Of a DNA stretch of 10,505 nucleotides, positions 1-6,672 are shown one piece after another. The notes beneath the pieces are model-generated. The model searched no databases and was not told the DNA's origin. It worked only from the letters and a program-made list of their open reading frames with translations. Made by a program: the position numbers and the translations under genes. How positions within the stretch are numbered: position 1 is the stretch's first letter; every line of letters begins with the position of its first letter. The DNA comes from JAXDLK01 sp034666665. Lineage in GTDB: Bacteria > Desulfobacterota > Binatia > JACPRU01. The stretch spans positions 1-10,505 of the forward strand of contig JAXDLK010000269.1 of the NCBI GenBank assembly GCA_034666665.1, in the 5' to 3' direction.

Positions 1-2
1 TC

Positions 3-434
3 GGGGCGGTCATGCGCCACACCGGCGCCGGACTGGCGATTCCCGACTTCCCGCTGGCATTCGGACGGATCGTCCCCGACCTGTCGTCCGCCTCGGTCGC
101 GGTGCACTATCTCCACCGGATGGGAGCGCTGGCGATTGCCGTCGTGGCCACCTGGACGGCCGCGGTCGCCTGGCGCGACCACGGTGACGAGCCGCTGCTC
201 GTGCGGCCGGCCGCGGGAATCGCGGCGCTGGTAGCGCTTCAGGTCACCCTCGGGGCACTGACGATCTGGACGGCGAAGGCCGTGCTGCCGACCACGGCAC
301 ACGTCGCGACGGGCGCGGTGATTCTCGCCACCGCCGTGGTGCTCGCGATCCGGAGCCAGCGGATCCTCGTGCCGGCGGAGAGCCCCGTCGGAGAGATGCG
401 GCCGAGCGGCGATGCCTGGAGGGCGACGGCATGA
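3..434 (+). CDS. ctaA: Haem A synthase, C-terminal half (5'-truncated by window edge)
   Basis: Partial gene; the reading frame is already open at base 3 and the true start lies upstream. The CtaA/COX15 family is an inner-membrane enzyme that oxidises the C8 methyl of haem O to give haem A for aa3-type oxidases. The visible 143 residues start in a motif resembling the family's 'RxTGxGLxCPDWP' loop (here RHTGAGLAIPDFP). An HYLHR motif follows at the start of a membrane helix, and a TTAHVATGA motif lies in the last helix; these are the usual positions of the C-terminal haem-ligand histidines. At least three hydrophobic segments are visible. The stop overlaps the start of ctaB as ATGA, and the ctaA-ctaB pairing supports the call. 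The Cys of the CPDWP loop is Ile here, so the loop disulfide found in some family members may be absent. The family call is firm; the exact N-terminus cannot be seen. Confidence 0.88.
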   Translation, partial: GAVMRHTGAGLAIPDFPLAFGRIVPDLSSASVAVHYLHRMGALAIAVVATWTAAVAWRDHGDEPLLVRPAAGIAALVALQVTLGALTIWTAKAVLPTTAHVATGAVILATAVVLAIRSQRILVPAESPVGEMRPSGDAWRATA

Positions 435-1336
435 GCCGGTTCGCCGCCGCCACCGCCGACCTCGAGATCGGCCGCAAGACGCTCGCGTACTTCGAGCTCG
501 CCAAGCCGCGCGTGGTGCTCATGGTCGTCGCCACCACGTTCGTCGGCTTCTACCTCGGCACGGATGTCCTCGGCAGCTCCTGGCTGCTCGCGCACACGCT
601 CGCGAGCACCGCGCTCGCCGCCTCGGGCACCCTGATGCTCAATCAGTACCTCGAGCACGACCTCGACGCGCTCATGCTGCGGACGCGGATGCGGCCGCTG
701 CCGTCGGGCCGCCTACGGCCGGACGAGGCGCTCGCCGTCGGGGTCGCCGTCACGGCGCTCGGGCTCGTGTACCAGACGCTCGCGGTCGGACCCGTCGCGG
801 CTGCGGTCACCGCCGCGACGACGGCCTCGTACCTCTTCCTCTACACGCCGATGAAGCGGTGGACGCCGCTCTGCAGCATCGTCGGCGCGGTCCCCGGGGC
901 GCTCCCGCCAGTCACCGGCTGGGCCGCGGCCCGCGGCGACCTCGGAATCGAAGCTTGGGTGCTCTTCGCGATCCTCTTCCTCTGGCAGTTTCCCCACTCG
1001 CTGGCGATCGCCCGCCTCTACCGAGACGATTACGCGCGCGCCGGGATCCGCTTGCTGCCGGTGATCGATCCCGACGGGCCGTCGACCGGGCGTCAGATCG
1101 TATTGAACACGCTCGCGCTCCTCAGCGTCGCCTTGATGCCGACCCTGCTCGGCATCGCCGGGGGAATCTACTTCGTCGCCGCCCTCGCGCTCGGCATCGC
1201 GCTCCTGGTCTGCTCGGTTCGGCTCGCTCGATCCCGCTCGTTGGCCGACGCCCGGCGCCTGCTCTATGCGTCGCTCTTGTATCTGCCGCTCCTTCTCGGC
1301 GTGATGGCGCTCGACAAGGTCTCGGCCGGCGGATGA
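431..1336 (+). CDS. ctaB: Haem O synthase (protohaem IX farnesyltransferase)
   Basis: A 301-residue UbiA-superfamily membrane prenyltransferase that transfers farnesyl to the C2 vinyl of protohaem, giving haem O, the substrate of the CtaA enzyme encoded just upstream. The first Asp-rich motif is at residues 71-90 (N71, E75, D77, D79, then RTRMRPLPSG). The second loop at 138-164 contains YTPMKRWTP and GALPPVTGW. FLWQFPH is at 183-189. These are the standard CtaB signatures, and the length is normal for the family. About eight or nine hydrophobic segments are visible. The ATG start overlaps the ctaA stop by 4 bp and has a good ribosome binding site (GGAGGG at 418-423, 7 nt away). The gene overlaps the next start in the same ATGA manner, so it sits inside a translationally coupled oxidase-assembly operon. 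Confidence 0.96.
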   Translation: MSRFAAATADLEIGRKTLAYFELAKPRVVLMVVATTFVGFYLGTDVLGSSWLLAHTLASTALAASGTLMLNQYLEHDLDALMLRTRMRPLPSGRLRPDEALAVGVAVTALGLVYQTLAVGPVAAAVTAATTASYLFLYTPMKRWTPLCSIVGAVPGALPPVTGWAAARGDLGIEAWVLFAILFLWQFPHSLAIARLYRDDYARAGIRLLPVIDPDGPSTGRQIVLNTLALLSVALMPTLLGIAGGIYFVAALALGIALLVCSVRLARSRSLADARRLLYASLLYLPLLLGVMALDKVSAGG

Positions 1337-1953
1337 GCGCCGTGCCCCGAACGCTCTCCACGCGCGCGGGGGCACAGCCCGGCAGCACGGCGCCGCTCAT
1401 CAGCAACGCGCGGCTCGGCATCATCCTGCTGATCGCCGGCGAATCGATGCTCTTCGGGGGATTGATCGGCGCCTTTCTCGTGTTCCGCTTCGGGGCTCGC
1501 GTGTGGCCGCCGCCGGGCATGCCCTATCTGCCGGTCGCGGTCACGAGCGTGAACACGCTGGTGCTGTTCTCGAGCTGCTACCCGATGACGAGGGCGCTCC
1601 GCGCGGTTCGCCGCGGCGACCTCCTCGGGTTGCGCTACGGCATCGCCCTGACGACGGTGTGTGGACTCATCTTTCTCTCGGTCCAGGGCTGGGAGTGGCT
1701 GCGGCTCCTCCGCCACGGCCTCGCGCCGTCGAGCGGCCCGTACGGCAGCACGTTCTACACCCTGATCGGGTTTCACGGCTTGCACGTCGTCGCCGCCGTC
1801 CTCTGGCTGGCGGTGGTGTTCCTCGGATCGCAGCGCGGCCGGTTCTCCGCCGCGCGCCACACGGCCGTCGAGCTCGCCGCGGTCTACTGGTACTTCGTCT
1901 GCGCGGTCTGGGCGGTCCTCTTCCCGCTCGTCTATCTCGGCCTCGGTGATTGA
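1333..1953 (+). CDS. ctaE: Cytochrome c oxidase subunit III, first copy (divergent)
   Basis: A 206-residue COX III of the short five-helix type. Subunit III is a non-catalytic membrane subunit that stabilises subunit I and its proton uptake. Family features seen are GESMLFGG near residues 36-43 (with the conserved Glu, E37), QGWEW at 118-122, and GFHGLH at 146-151. The C-terminal segment reads VYWYFVCAVW at 184-193. The usual family sequence there is YWHFVDxVW, so the conserved His and Asp are Tyr and Cys in this copy. The frame is open upstream to about 412, but that stretch is the shadow of ctaB. The ATG at 1333 overlapping the ctaB stop (ATGA) is the sensible start and gives a normal-length protein. 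A second COX III follows 376 bp downstream; this copy is the more divergent of the two. Confidence 0.9.
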   Translation: MSAVPRTLSTRAGAQPGSTAPLISNARLGIILLIAGESMLFGGLIGAFLVFRFGARVWPPPGMPYLPVAVTSVNTLVLFSSCYPMTRALRAVRRGDLLGLRYGIALTTVCGLIFLSVQGWEWLRLLRHGLAPSSGPYGSTFYTLIGFHGLHVVAAVLWLAVVFLGSQRGRFSAARHTAVELAAVYWYFVCAVWAVLFPLVYLGLGD

Positions 1954-1958
1954 CAGTC

Positions 1959-2333
1959 ATGGGCCAAATCGCGAAAAGACCGACGATTTCGATGACCGCA
2001 AGACTCCGCGAGCTCCTCGTCGTGGCCCCCGCCGCGCTTCTCCTCCCCGCAGCTGCCTGGGGGCAGTGTGCGATGTGCGGCACGGCGATCCAGGGTCAGG
2101 ACGATCCCCTCGCGCGTGGGCTCTTCTGGAGCGTCGTCTTCCTGATCTCGCTCCCCTACACGATCGTCGGCGGCCTCGTCCTGACGTTCGTCATCTTGCA
2201 CCGCCGCGCCGCGCGCGGCTTCCTCGGCGAGAGGAGCGGTGCCACCGCGAGACGGCGCGAGCAGGGCGGCCTCCGTCTCGTTCCCGAGCGATTCCCCGGT
2301 TACGCAGGGCCGCGAAAGGAGAACCGAACGTGA
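1959..2333 (+). CDS. Small exported membrane protein with CxxC motif, between two COX III genes
   Basis: A 124-residue protein of no assigned function. A basic N-terminus and hydrophobic stretch end in AAAWGQ, a plausible signal-peptidase site. A CAMCG motif (C37, C40) follows directly, then the conserved-looking DDPLARGL, one transmembrane helix at about 54-81, and a basic tail of about 43 residues. The residue before the first Cys is Gln, so this is not a lipobox. The CxxC pair would sit outside the membrane close to the bilayer. Similar small CxxC proteins with a single helix occur near oxidase genes in several phyla, from general recall. Possible starts are TTG 1950 (overlapping the previous stop), ATG 1959 (GGTGA at 1945-1949, 9 nt away) and ATG 1992, which gives the most compact signal peptide; 1959 is chosen. 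A role in copper or thiol handling for oxidase assembly is inference only. Confidence 0.75.
   Translation: MGQIAKRPTISMTARLRELLVVAPAALLLPAAAWGQCAMCGTAIQGQDDPLARGLFWSVVFLISLPYTIVGGLVLTFVILHRRAARGFLGERSGATARRREQGGLRLVPERFPGYAGPRKENRT
2317..2322 (+). promoter_or_regulatory. Ribosome binding site fixing a GTG start
   Basis: AGGAGA lies 7 nt before the GTG at 2330. It is the strongest Shine-Dalgarno match in this stretch. It decides the start of the second COX III, because the same frame is open upstream to about 1946 but has no better site. The RBS is inside the coding end of the small CxxC gene. Confidence 0.75.
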
Positions 2334-2974
2334 GCGAAGCAGCCACGCTGGAACACGGCGAGATCCTCGGCGTCGAGCCGGCGGAGTCCCCGCTGACCCC
2401 GGAGAGCTGGGGCAAGCTCGGCATGTGGTCGTTCCTCGCCGGTGACGCCATGTCGTTCGGCGCCTTGCTCGCCGCCTACGGAGCGCTGCGGTACTCGAGT
2501 GCGCCGGCGGGTCCGAACGCGTGGCCGGTGCCGGGGCACGTGCTCGGCATTCCGATGACCGCCGGCATGACGTTCCTGCTGATCTGCAGCAGCGTCACCA
2601 TGGTCCGGGCGCTGTCGGCGATTCGCCACGGGGACACGACCGGGCTTCGCAACAACCTGCTGCTGACGGTCCTCGGCGGCCTCGTCTTCCTCGGCTGCCA
2701 GGGATACGAGTGGACGAAGCTGATGCTCGAGGGCGTGAGCGTCACCGGAAACCCCTTCGGCAACCCGCTCTTCGGCACCACGTTCTTCGTGCTCACCGGG
2801 TTCCACGGCTGCCACGTGTTCGGCGGGGTCGTGTACCTGGCCTGCATCTGCGCGCAGGGGATGCGCGGGCGCTATACCGCCACGAGCAACAACCCGGTGG
2901 AGATCGTCGGCCTCTACTGGCACTTCGTCGACCTGGTGTGGATCCTGGTGTTCACCTTCGTCTACCTTCTCTAG
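2330..2974 (+). CDS. ctaE: Cytochrome c oxidase subunit III, second copy
   Basis: A 214-residue COX III with five predicted membrane helices. Seen are GDAMSFG at 38-44 (Asp in place of the usual helix Glu), CQGYEW at 123-128, GFHGCH at 157-162, and a canonical YWHFVDLVW at 196-204. It keeps the His/Asp of the last motif that the first copy lacks. The N-terminus has about 25 hydrophilic residues. The start is GTG, overlapping the preceding stop as GTGA and preceded by AGGAGA at 7 nt. The COX IV gene follows after 10 bp. Tandem COX III genes next to COX IV are known in some non-model phyla. Both copies may assemble into one oxidase, or one may have a modified role; the sequence cannot separate these. 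The family assignment is firm. Confidence 0.93.
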   Translation: MSEAATLEHGEILGVEPAESPLTPESWGKLGMWSFLAGDAMSFGALLAAYGALRYSSAPAGPNAWPVPGHVLGIPMTAGMTFLLICSSVTMVRALSAIRHGDTTGLRNNLLLTVLGGLVFLGCQGYEWTKLMLEGVSVTGNPFGNPLFGTTFFVLTGFHGCHVFGGVVYLACICAQGMRGRYTATSNNPVEIVGLYWHFVDLVWILVFTFVYLL

Positions 2975-2984
2975 GAAAAGCGAA

Positions 2985-3305
2985 ATGACGACGCACGCCG
3001 AACCCAACTACAACAAGATCTTCTGGTGGCTGCTCGCGCTGACGATCATCGAGGTCGGCATCACCTACACGGGGATGCCGAAGGTGGTGACCGCGTCGCT
3101 GCTGATCTCGACCGCGCTCGCCAAGGCGGCGCTGGTGGCCCTCTTCTTCATGCACCTCCGCTTCGAGAGCGTCACGCTCGGCTTGATCGCGGTGACGCCG
3201 CTCGTCCTCTGCGTGTTCCTGCTCTTCATGCTGATGCCCGATTCGAATCCGTTTCACCGGCTGGAGACCGCCAGTCCGGGGAACGAAGCCGCTGCCGTTG
3301 AATAG
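2985..3305 (+). CDS. ctaF: Cytochrome c oxidase subunit IV (prokaryotic type)
   Basis: A 106-residue protein with three hydrophobic helices at about 12-30, 37-57 and 66-86. It follows the pattern of the small prokaryotic COX IV/CyoD-like subunit: an aromatic first helix (FWWLLALTIIEV), then KAALVALFFMHLRFE, where the FFMHL stretch is the most recognisable family motif. It is a structural, non-catalytic subunit thought to help assembly around subunits I and III. The gene lies 10 bp after the second COX III, with a modest AGGA element at the stop of that gene. Its C-terminal 20 residues are hydrophilic. Its stop overlaps the TTG start of the SCO gene by 8 bp. Confidence 0.9.
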   Translation: MTTHAEPNYNKIFWWLLALTIIEVGITYTGMPKVVTASLLISTALAKAALVALFFMHLRFESVTLGLIAVTPLVLCVFLLFMLMPDSNPFHRLETASPGNEAAAVE

Positions 3306-3918
3306 GGCCCCTGCGGTCCGCCTCGTTCCCTGGAGCATCCTCGGGGCCGCGCTGGTCCTGCCGATCGCGGTCGTACTGCACGGCGCCGTCCGGCGGCCGG
3401 GCGGCGCAACGCTGGAGGAATATGGCGTCGTGCCCGAGTTCTCGCTCGTCGAGCGAAGCGGTCGGCCGGTTCGCATGGCGGATCTTCGCGGCACGCCGTG
3501 GGTTGCGAGCTTTCTCTTCACCCGCTGCTCGGGCAGCTGCCCGACCCTCTCCCGCGAGCTCGGTCGTCTCGAGCGTCGCCTCGGAAGCCGGGCGCGCCTG
3601 GTCTCGTTCACCGTCGACCCGACCCACGATACGCCGGAGATCCTCCGGCGGTACGCGGAGCAAGTCGGCGCCCCGAGCTCTCGATGGCTGTTCCTGACCG
3701 GCGACCGAGCGGCGCTTCACGACGTCGTGCAGCAGGGATTCCGCCTGAGCATCGCGGAGGAGCCGTCGGCCGACCCCGGCGAGGCCGTCACGCATTCGAG
3801 CCGAGTGGCGCTCGTCGATCGCGACGGACGGATCCGCGGCTACTACCTGACGACGGAGGAGGGCTGGGCCGACCGTGTGCTCGGTGACCTCGACGCCCTC
3901 GAGAGCGCCCGCGGCTGA
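3298..3918 (+). CDS. sco: SCO1/SenC-type copper chaperone for Cu(A) assembly
   Basis: A 206-residue membrane-anchored thioredoxin-fold protein. A signal anchor spans about residues 12-30. The copper site is TRCSGSCP at 75-82 (C77 and C81, the CxxxC motif). VSFTVDPTHDTPE follows at 102-114, and the distal copper-ligand His is H166 in THSSRVALVD. All three ligands are present, so it should bind copper. The family delivers copper, or reduces the Cu(A) cysteines, in oxidase subunit II on the outer face of the membrane. TTG at 3298 is taken as the start because it places the anchor helix correctly and the next in-frame ATG (residue 60) would remove it. It overlaps the COX IV stop by 8 bp, and no clear Shine-Dalgarno is visible. 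Context as part of the oxidase operon agrees with the role. Confidence 0.92.
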   Translation: MNRAPAVRLVPWSILGAALVLPIAVVLHGAVRRPGGATLEEYGVVPEFSLVERSGRPVRMADLRGTPWVASFLFTRCSGSCPTLSRELGRLERRLGSRARLVSFTVDPTHDTPEILRRYAEQVGAPSSRWLFLTGDRAALHDVVQQGFRLSIAEEPSADPGEAVTHSSRVALVDRDGRIRGYYLTTEEGWADRVLGDLDALESARG

Positions 3919-3942
3919 TCGGCGGAAAGTCCCCAGGACGCG

Positions 3943-4365
3943 ATGACGGTCGGCGACCTGCCGGCACTGAACGCCGTCCTGAACGCCTCCAGCGCGGTCC
4001 TGCTCGCTGCCGGCTGGTCATCGATCCGGCGCGGCCGGATCGGGCGACACCGCGCGTTCATGCTCGCGGCATTCGCCGTGTCCACGGCGTTCCTCGCGTC
4101 CTACGTCTATTATCACGTCCACCGAGGCTCGACGCCGTTTCCGGGCACCGGATGGCCGCGCGCCGCTTACCTGGGGCTGCTCCTCACGCACGTGCTGCTC
4201 GCCGTCGTGCTTCTGCCGCTGGCGCTGGTGACCCTGTCCCGCGCCTTCGCCGGCCGGTTCGAGCGGCACCGGCGGATCGCGCGGGTGACGTTCCCGATCT
4301 GGATGTACGTGTCGGTCACCGGCGTCGCCGTCTACTGGATCCTCTACCGTCTCTACGGAGCATGA
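3943..4365 (+). CDS. DUF420 family membrane protein (CtaM/YozB-like oxidase assembly factor)
   Basis: A 140-residue protein with four hydrophobic helices and the DUF420 pattern: LNAVLNASSAVLL near the N-terminus, GRHRAFM (H36), SYVYYHVHRG (H58), RAAYLGLLLTHVLLA (H83), ERHRRIAR (H109) and WMYVSVTGVAVYWILY at the end. Regularly spaced His residues near membrane faces are typical of the family. Members CtaM of Staphylococcus and YozB of Bacillus are linked to activity of aa3-type oxidases, so a role in haem or copper insertion is likely by family and by position after SCO. AGGA at 3935-3938 serves as a weak RBS. The gene ends the oxidase operon; a 55 bp gap follows with no clear hairpin terminator, so read-through into the next gene is possible. 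Confidence 0.88.
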   Translation: MTVGDLPALNAVLNASSAVLLAAGWSSIRRGRIGRHRAFMLAAFAVSTAFLASYVYYHVHRGSTPFPGTGWPRAAYLGLLLTHVLLAVVLLPLALVTLSRAFAGRFERHRRIARVTFPIWMYVSVTGVAVYWILYRLYGA

Positions 4366-4420
4366 CCTGACCTCGCCGGGCGCGTAGCCGGAGCTCCGCG
4401 CCTTCGCTATCCTCGAGGCG

Positions 4421-5314
4421 ATGCTCGAGATCGGCCGCGTGCGCGTGCACTCGCTGAACGACGGGTTCTTCGCCATGGACGGCGGGACGATGTTCGGCAT
4501 CGTTCCGAAGCCGCTGTGGTCGCGCGACGTCCCCGCCGACGAGCGAAACCGCATCCCGATGAGCCTACATTGCCCGCTCGCAGTCGACGGACGCGATGCC
4601 ATGCTCTTCGATACCGGCCTCGGCGACCGTCTGAGTCCACGCGAGAACGAGATCCATCGCGTCGACCGTCGCGGCGGGCTCCGCGCACGCTTGGCGGAAG
4701 TCGGGCTCGATCCGGAGGACGTGACCCACGTCGTCCTGACGCACCTCCACTTCGATCACGTCGGCGGCGTGGTGACGCGGGACACGTCCGGCCGGCTGGT
4801 GTCGGCGTTTCCGCGTGCGCGCCACTTCGTTCAGCGCCGCGAGCTCGAGACCGCGCTGTCGCCGACCGACGAGCGACTCGCGGCCGCGTACCGGCACGTT
4901 CCCGAGTGCGTTCAGCCGCTCCGCGACGACGGTCTCCTCGAGCTACTCGAAGGCGACGCCGCGATCACCACCACGGTGCGCGTGGTCGTGACCGGCGGCC
5001 ACACGCCGTCACACCAATGCCCGCTGGTCGCGGATGGAAGCGACGTGTTTCTCCACCTCGGCGACATCGCTCCCAGCCGGGCGCATCTCCGTCCGGCGTG
5101 GAACCAGGCGTACGACCTCGATCCGCTCGGCACGATCGCCGCGAAGAAGGCGCTCGTCGAGCGGGCGGAGCGCGAAGGATGGTGGGTGTCGTTCGACCAC
5201 GATCACGAAGTCGCTTGCGGCCGGGTCGCGAGCGGATGGAGTCGGACGGGCGCCCTGGCTGCATCGAGAAACTTGACCGATCCCACCGCGACGGCAAAAC
5301 GGGCGGAAGGATAA
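4421..5314 (+). CDS. Metallo-beta-lactamase-fold hydrolase
   Basis: A 297-residue MBL-fold enzyme with a complete dinuclear metal site: THLHFDH (H108, H110, D112, H113), H194 in TGGHTPSH, D215 in LHLGD, and H260 in SFDHDH. The pattern and length resemble the branch that contains N-acyl-homoserine lactonases and related lactone or ester hydrolases. No signal peptide is seen, so it should be cytoplasmic. The substrate cannot be read from sequence. The ATG at 4421 has only a poorly spaced GAGG upstream, but the protein beginning there (MLEIGRVRVHSLNDG) matches the usual first strand of the fold. The stop is 9 bp from the nitrile hydratase beta gene, so it is probably the first gene of that operon. 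The last ~20 residues are Thr/Ala/Lys-rich and likely flexible. Confidence 0.88.
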   Translation: MLEIGRVRVHSLNDGFFAMDGGTMFGIVPKPLWSRDVPADERNRIPMSLHCPLAVDGRDAMLFDTGLGDRLSPRENEIHRVDRRGGLRARLAEVGLDPEDVTHVVLTHLHFDHVGGVVTRDTSGRLVSAFPRARHFVQRRELETALSPTDERLAAAYRHVPECVQPLRDDGLLELLEGDAAITTTVRVVVTGGHTPSHQCPLVADGSDVFLHLGDIAPSRAHLRPAWNQAYDLDPLGTIAAKKALVERAEREGWWVSFDHDHEVACGRVASGWSRTGALAASRNLTDPTATAKRAEG

Positions 5315-5320
5315 GGAGGG
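5315..5320 (+). promoter_or_regulatory. Strong ribosome binding site for nitrile hydratase beta
   Basis: GGAGGG starts immediately after the TAA stop of the metallo-beta-lactamase-fold gene and lies 3 nt before the ATG at 5324. It is one of the best Shine-Dalgarno matches in the window. It suggests efficient translation of nthB within a shared transcript. Confidence 0.7.
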
Positions 5321-5323
5321 AGC

Positions 5324-6046
5324 ATGGACGGCGTCCACGATCTCGGAGGGATGCAGGGCTTCGGCAAGGTGACGCCCGAGCCGGCGGAGCCGGTCTTTCA
5401 TCATCCGTGGGAACGGATCGTTTTCGGCATGACCCTCGCCGCGATGGGTCAGGGAATCGCCAGCATCGACCAGTTTCGTTACGCGATCGAGAGCATGGAC
5501 CCGGCGCACTACCTGGGATCGAGCTACTACGAGCATTGGCTCTCGGCGCTGGAACGAGTGCTCGTCGCCAAGGGAATCGTCACCGCCGACGAGCTCCGCG
5601 CGCGGATCGACGCGGAGAGCCGGCCGGAGGCACCTCCGGCACCCGAGCGTCAGGATCCGACCCTCACCGAAGGCGTTCGCGGCATGGTGCGGCAGGGTTA
5701 TTCCAGCCGCCGCGAGGGCGGACCGGGACCCCGTTTCCATGCCGGCGATCCGGTGATCGTCCGGCGCCTTCACCCGCCGACGCACACACGCTGCCCGCGG
5801 TACGTACGCGGTGCGCGGGGAGTGATCGAGCGCGCCTGGGGGAGCTTCGTGCTGCCGGATCGGAACGCACACGGTCTGAGCGAGGTGGCGGAGCCCTGCT
5901 ATTCCGTGCGCTTCGACGCTCGCGAGCTCTGGGGTCCGGATGCGGAAGGGCCGGAGCACATCTACGTCGACCTCTGGGAGAGCTATCTCGAGCCTGCTCG
6001 CACCGGTGGCACCTCCCGGTCGCCGCGAAGAAGGAAGCAACCATGA
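5324..6046 (+). CDS. nthB: Nitrile hydratase beta subunit
   Basis: A 240-residue beta subunit of nitrile hydratase, which hydrates nitriles to amides in the cytoplasm as an alpha-beta heterodimer or higher oligomer. The N-terminus MDGVHDLGGMQGFG is diagnostic. The helical N-domain contains HHPWERIVFGM (26-36), FRYAIE (R52, the Arg that contacts the oxidised metal-ligand cysteines in known structures) and YYEHWLSALE. After a Pro-rich linker at about 98-112, the C-terminal SH3-like barrel has FHAGDPVIV, HTRCPRYVRG (154-163, second active-site Arg R156) and YVDLWESYLEPA. A basic tail of about 15 residues, including SRSPRRRK, extends slightly past the usual end. Both halves are joined in one chain, which argues against thiocyanate hydrolase, where they are separate subunits. 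The gene overlaps nthA by ATGA. Confidence 0.95.
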   Translation: MDGVHDLGGMQGFGKVTPEPAEPVFHHPWERIVFGMTLAAMGQGIASIDQFRYAIESMDPAHYLGSSYYEHWLSALERVLVAKGIVTADELRARIDAESRPEAPPAPERQDPTLTEGVRGMVRQGYSSRREGGPGPRFHAGDPVIVRRLHPPTHTRCPRYVRGARGVIERAWGSFVLPDRNAHGLSEVAEPCYSVRFDARELWGPDAEGPEHIYVDLWESYLEPARTGGTSRSPRRRKQP

Positions 6047-6672
6047 GCGATCATCACGATCACGGTCATCACCCGGCACCGCCCACCGATGTCGAGGCGC
6101 GCGCGCGGGCGATCGAGGCATTGATGATCGAGAAGGGCCTGCTCTCGACGGATGCGATCGACGCCCTGATCGCTGCCTACGAGAAGGACATCGGTCCGCT
6201 GAACGGCGCCCGCGTCATCGCCCGCGCATGGAAGGACCCCGCCTACCGCAGGCGCCTTCTCGAGGATGCGACGAAGGCGATCGGCGAGCTCGGCATCGGC
6301 GGTATGCAAGGCGAGCACATGGTGGTCGTCGAGAACACTCCGCAGGTCCACAACGTGGTCGTCTGCACGCTCTGCTCCTGCTATCCATGGCCGGTCCTTG
6401 GGCTACCTCCGTCCTGGTACAAGAGCCCGCCGTACCGCTCGCGCATGGTGTCGGAGCCGCGGGCGGTCCTGACGGAGTTCGGCATCGACCTCGAACCTTC
6501 GGTGGAGGTTCGCGTGTGGGATTCGAGCGCCGAGATCCGCTACATGGTGCTGCCGGCGCGGCCGGAGGGCAGCGACGGCCTCGCGGAGGAGGATCTCGCG
6601 AAGCTCGTCACCAGGGACGCGATGATCGGGGTCGGTCGCGCGCTTTCGCCCGGGGGACCCGAAGCCCCGTGA
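6043..6672 (+). CDS. nthA: Nitrile hydratase alpha subunit, cobalt type
   Basis: A 209-residue catalytic subunit. The metal claw is VCTLCSCY at 107-114 (C108, C111, C113 plus S112). Thr at 109 and Tyr after the last Cys mark the cobalt form; iron enzymes have Ser and Thr there. In the family C111 and C113 are oxidised to sulfinic and sulfenic acid. Downstream are WYKSPPYRSRMVSEPR, FGIDL, RVWDSSAEIRYMVLP and LVTRDAMIGV, all standard. The N-terminus is His-rich (seven His in the first ten residues counting HHDHGHH), which could capture metal; such tails occur in other cobalt-type alpha subunits. The frame is open far upstream, but that is the shadow of the previous genes; ATG 6043 overlaps the nthB stop and has AAGGA at 6031-6035. 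Gene order beta-alpha-accessory matches the known Rhodococcus cobalt enzymes. Confidence 0.96.
   Translation: MSDHHDHGHHPAPPTDVEARARAIEALMIEKGLLSTDAIDALIAAYEKDIGPLNGARVIARAWKDPAYRRRLLEDATKAIGELGIGGMQGEHMVVVENTPQVHNVVVCTLCSCYPWPVLGLPPSWYKSPPYRSRMVSEPRAVLTEFGIDLEPSVEVRVWDSSAEIRYMVLPARPEGSDGLAEEDLAKLVTRDAMIGVGRALSPGGPEAP

Noticed and set aside
412..1332. In-frame upstream extension of the first COX III gene, giving a 513-residue protein
   Set aside because: The extra 307 residues are Arg/Ala/Pro-rich shadow translation of ctaB; the ATGA overlap at 1333 gives a normal COX III.
1992..2070. Lipoprotein signal on the CxxC protein
   Set aside because: The residues before the first Cys are AWGQ; Gln at -1 does not fit a lipobox, so ordinary signal-peptidase cleavage is more likely.
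4516..6042. Long plus-strand frame leading into nthA (about 500 extra residues)
   Set aside because: It reads the metallo-beta-lactamase-fold gene and nthB in the wrong frame; its composition is Arg-rich with no domain, while both overlapped genes have full motif sets.
5009..6121. 370-codon minus-strand open frame opposite nthB
   Set aside because: Antisense shadow of a high-GC gene; no recognisable motif, and nthB on the other strand is certain.
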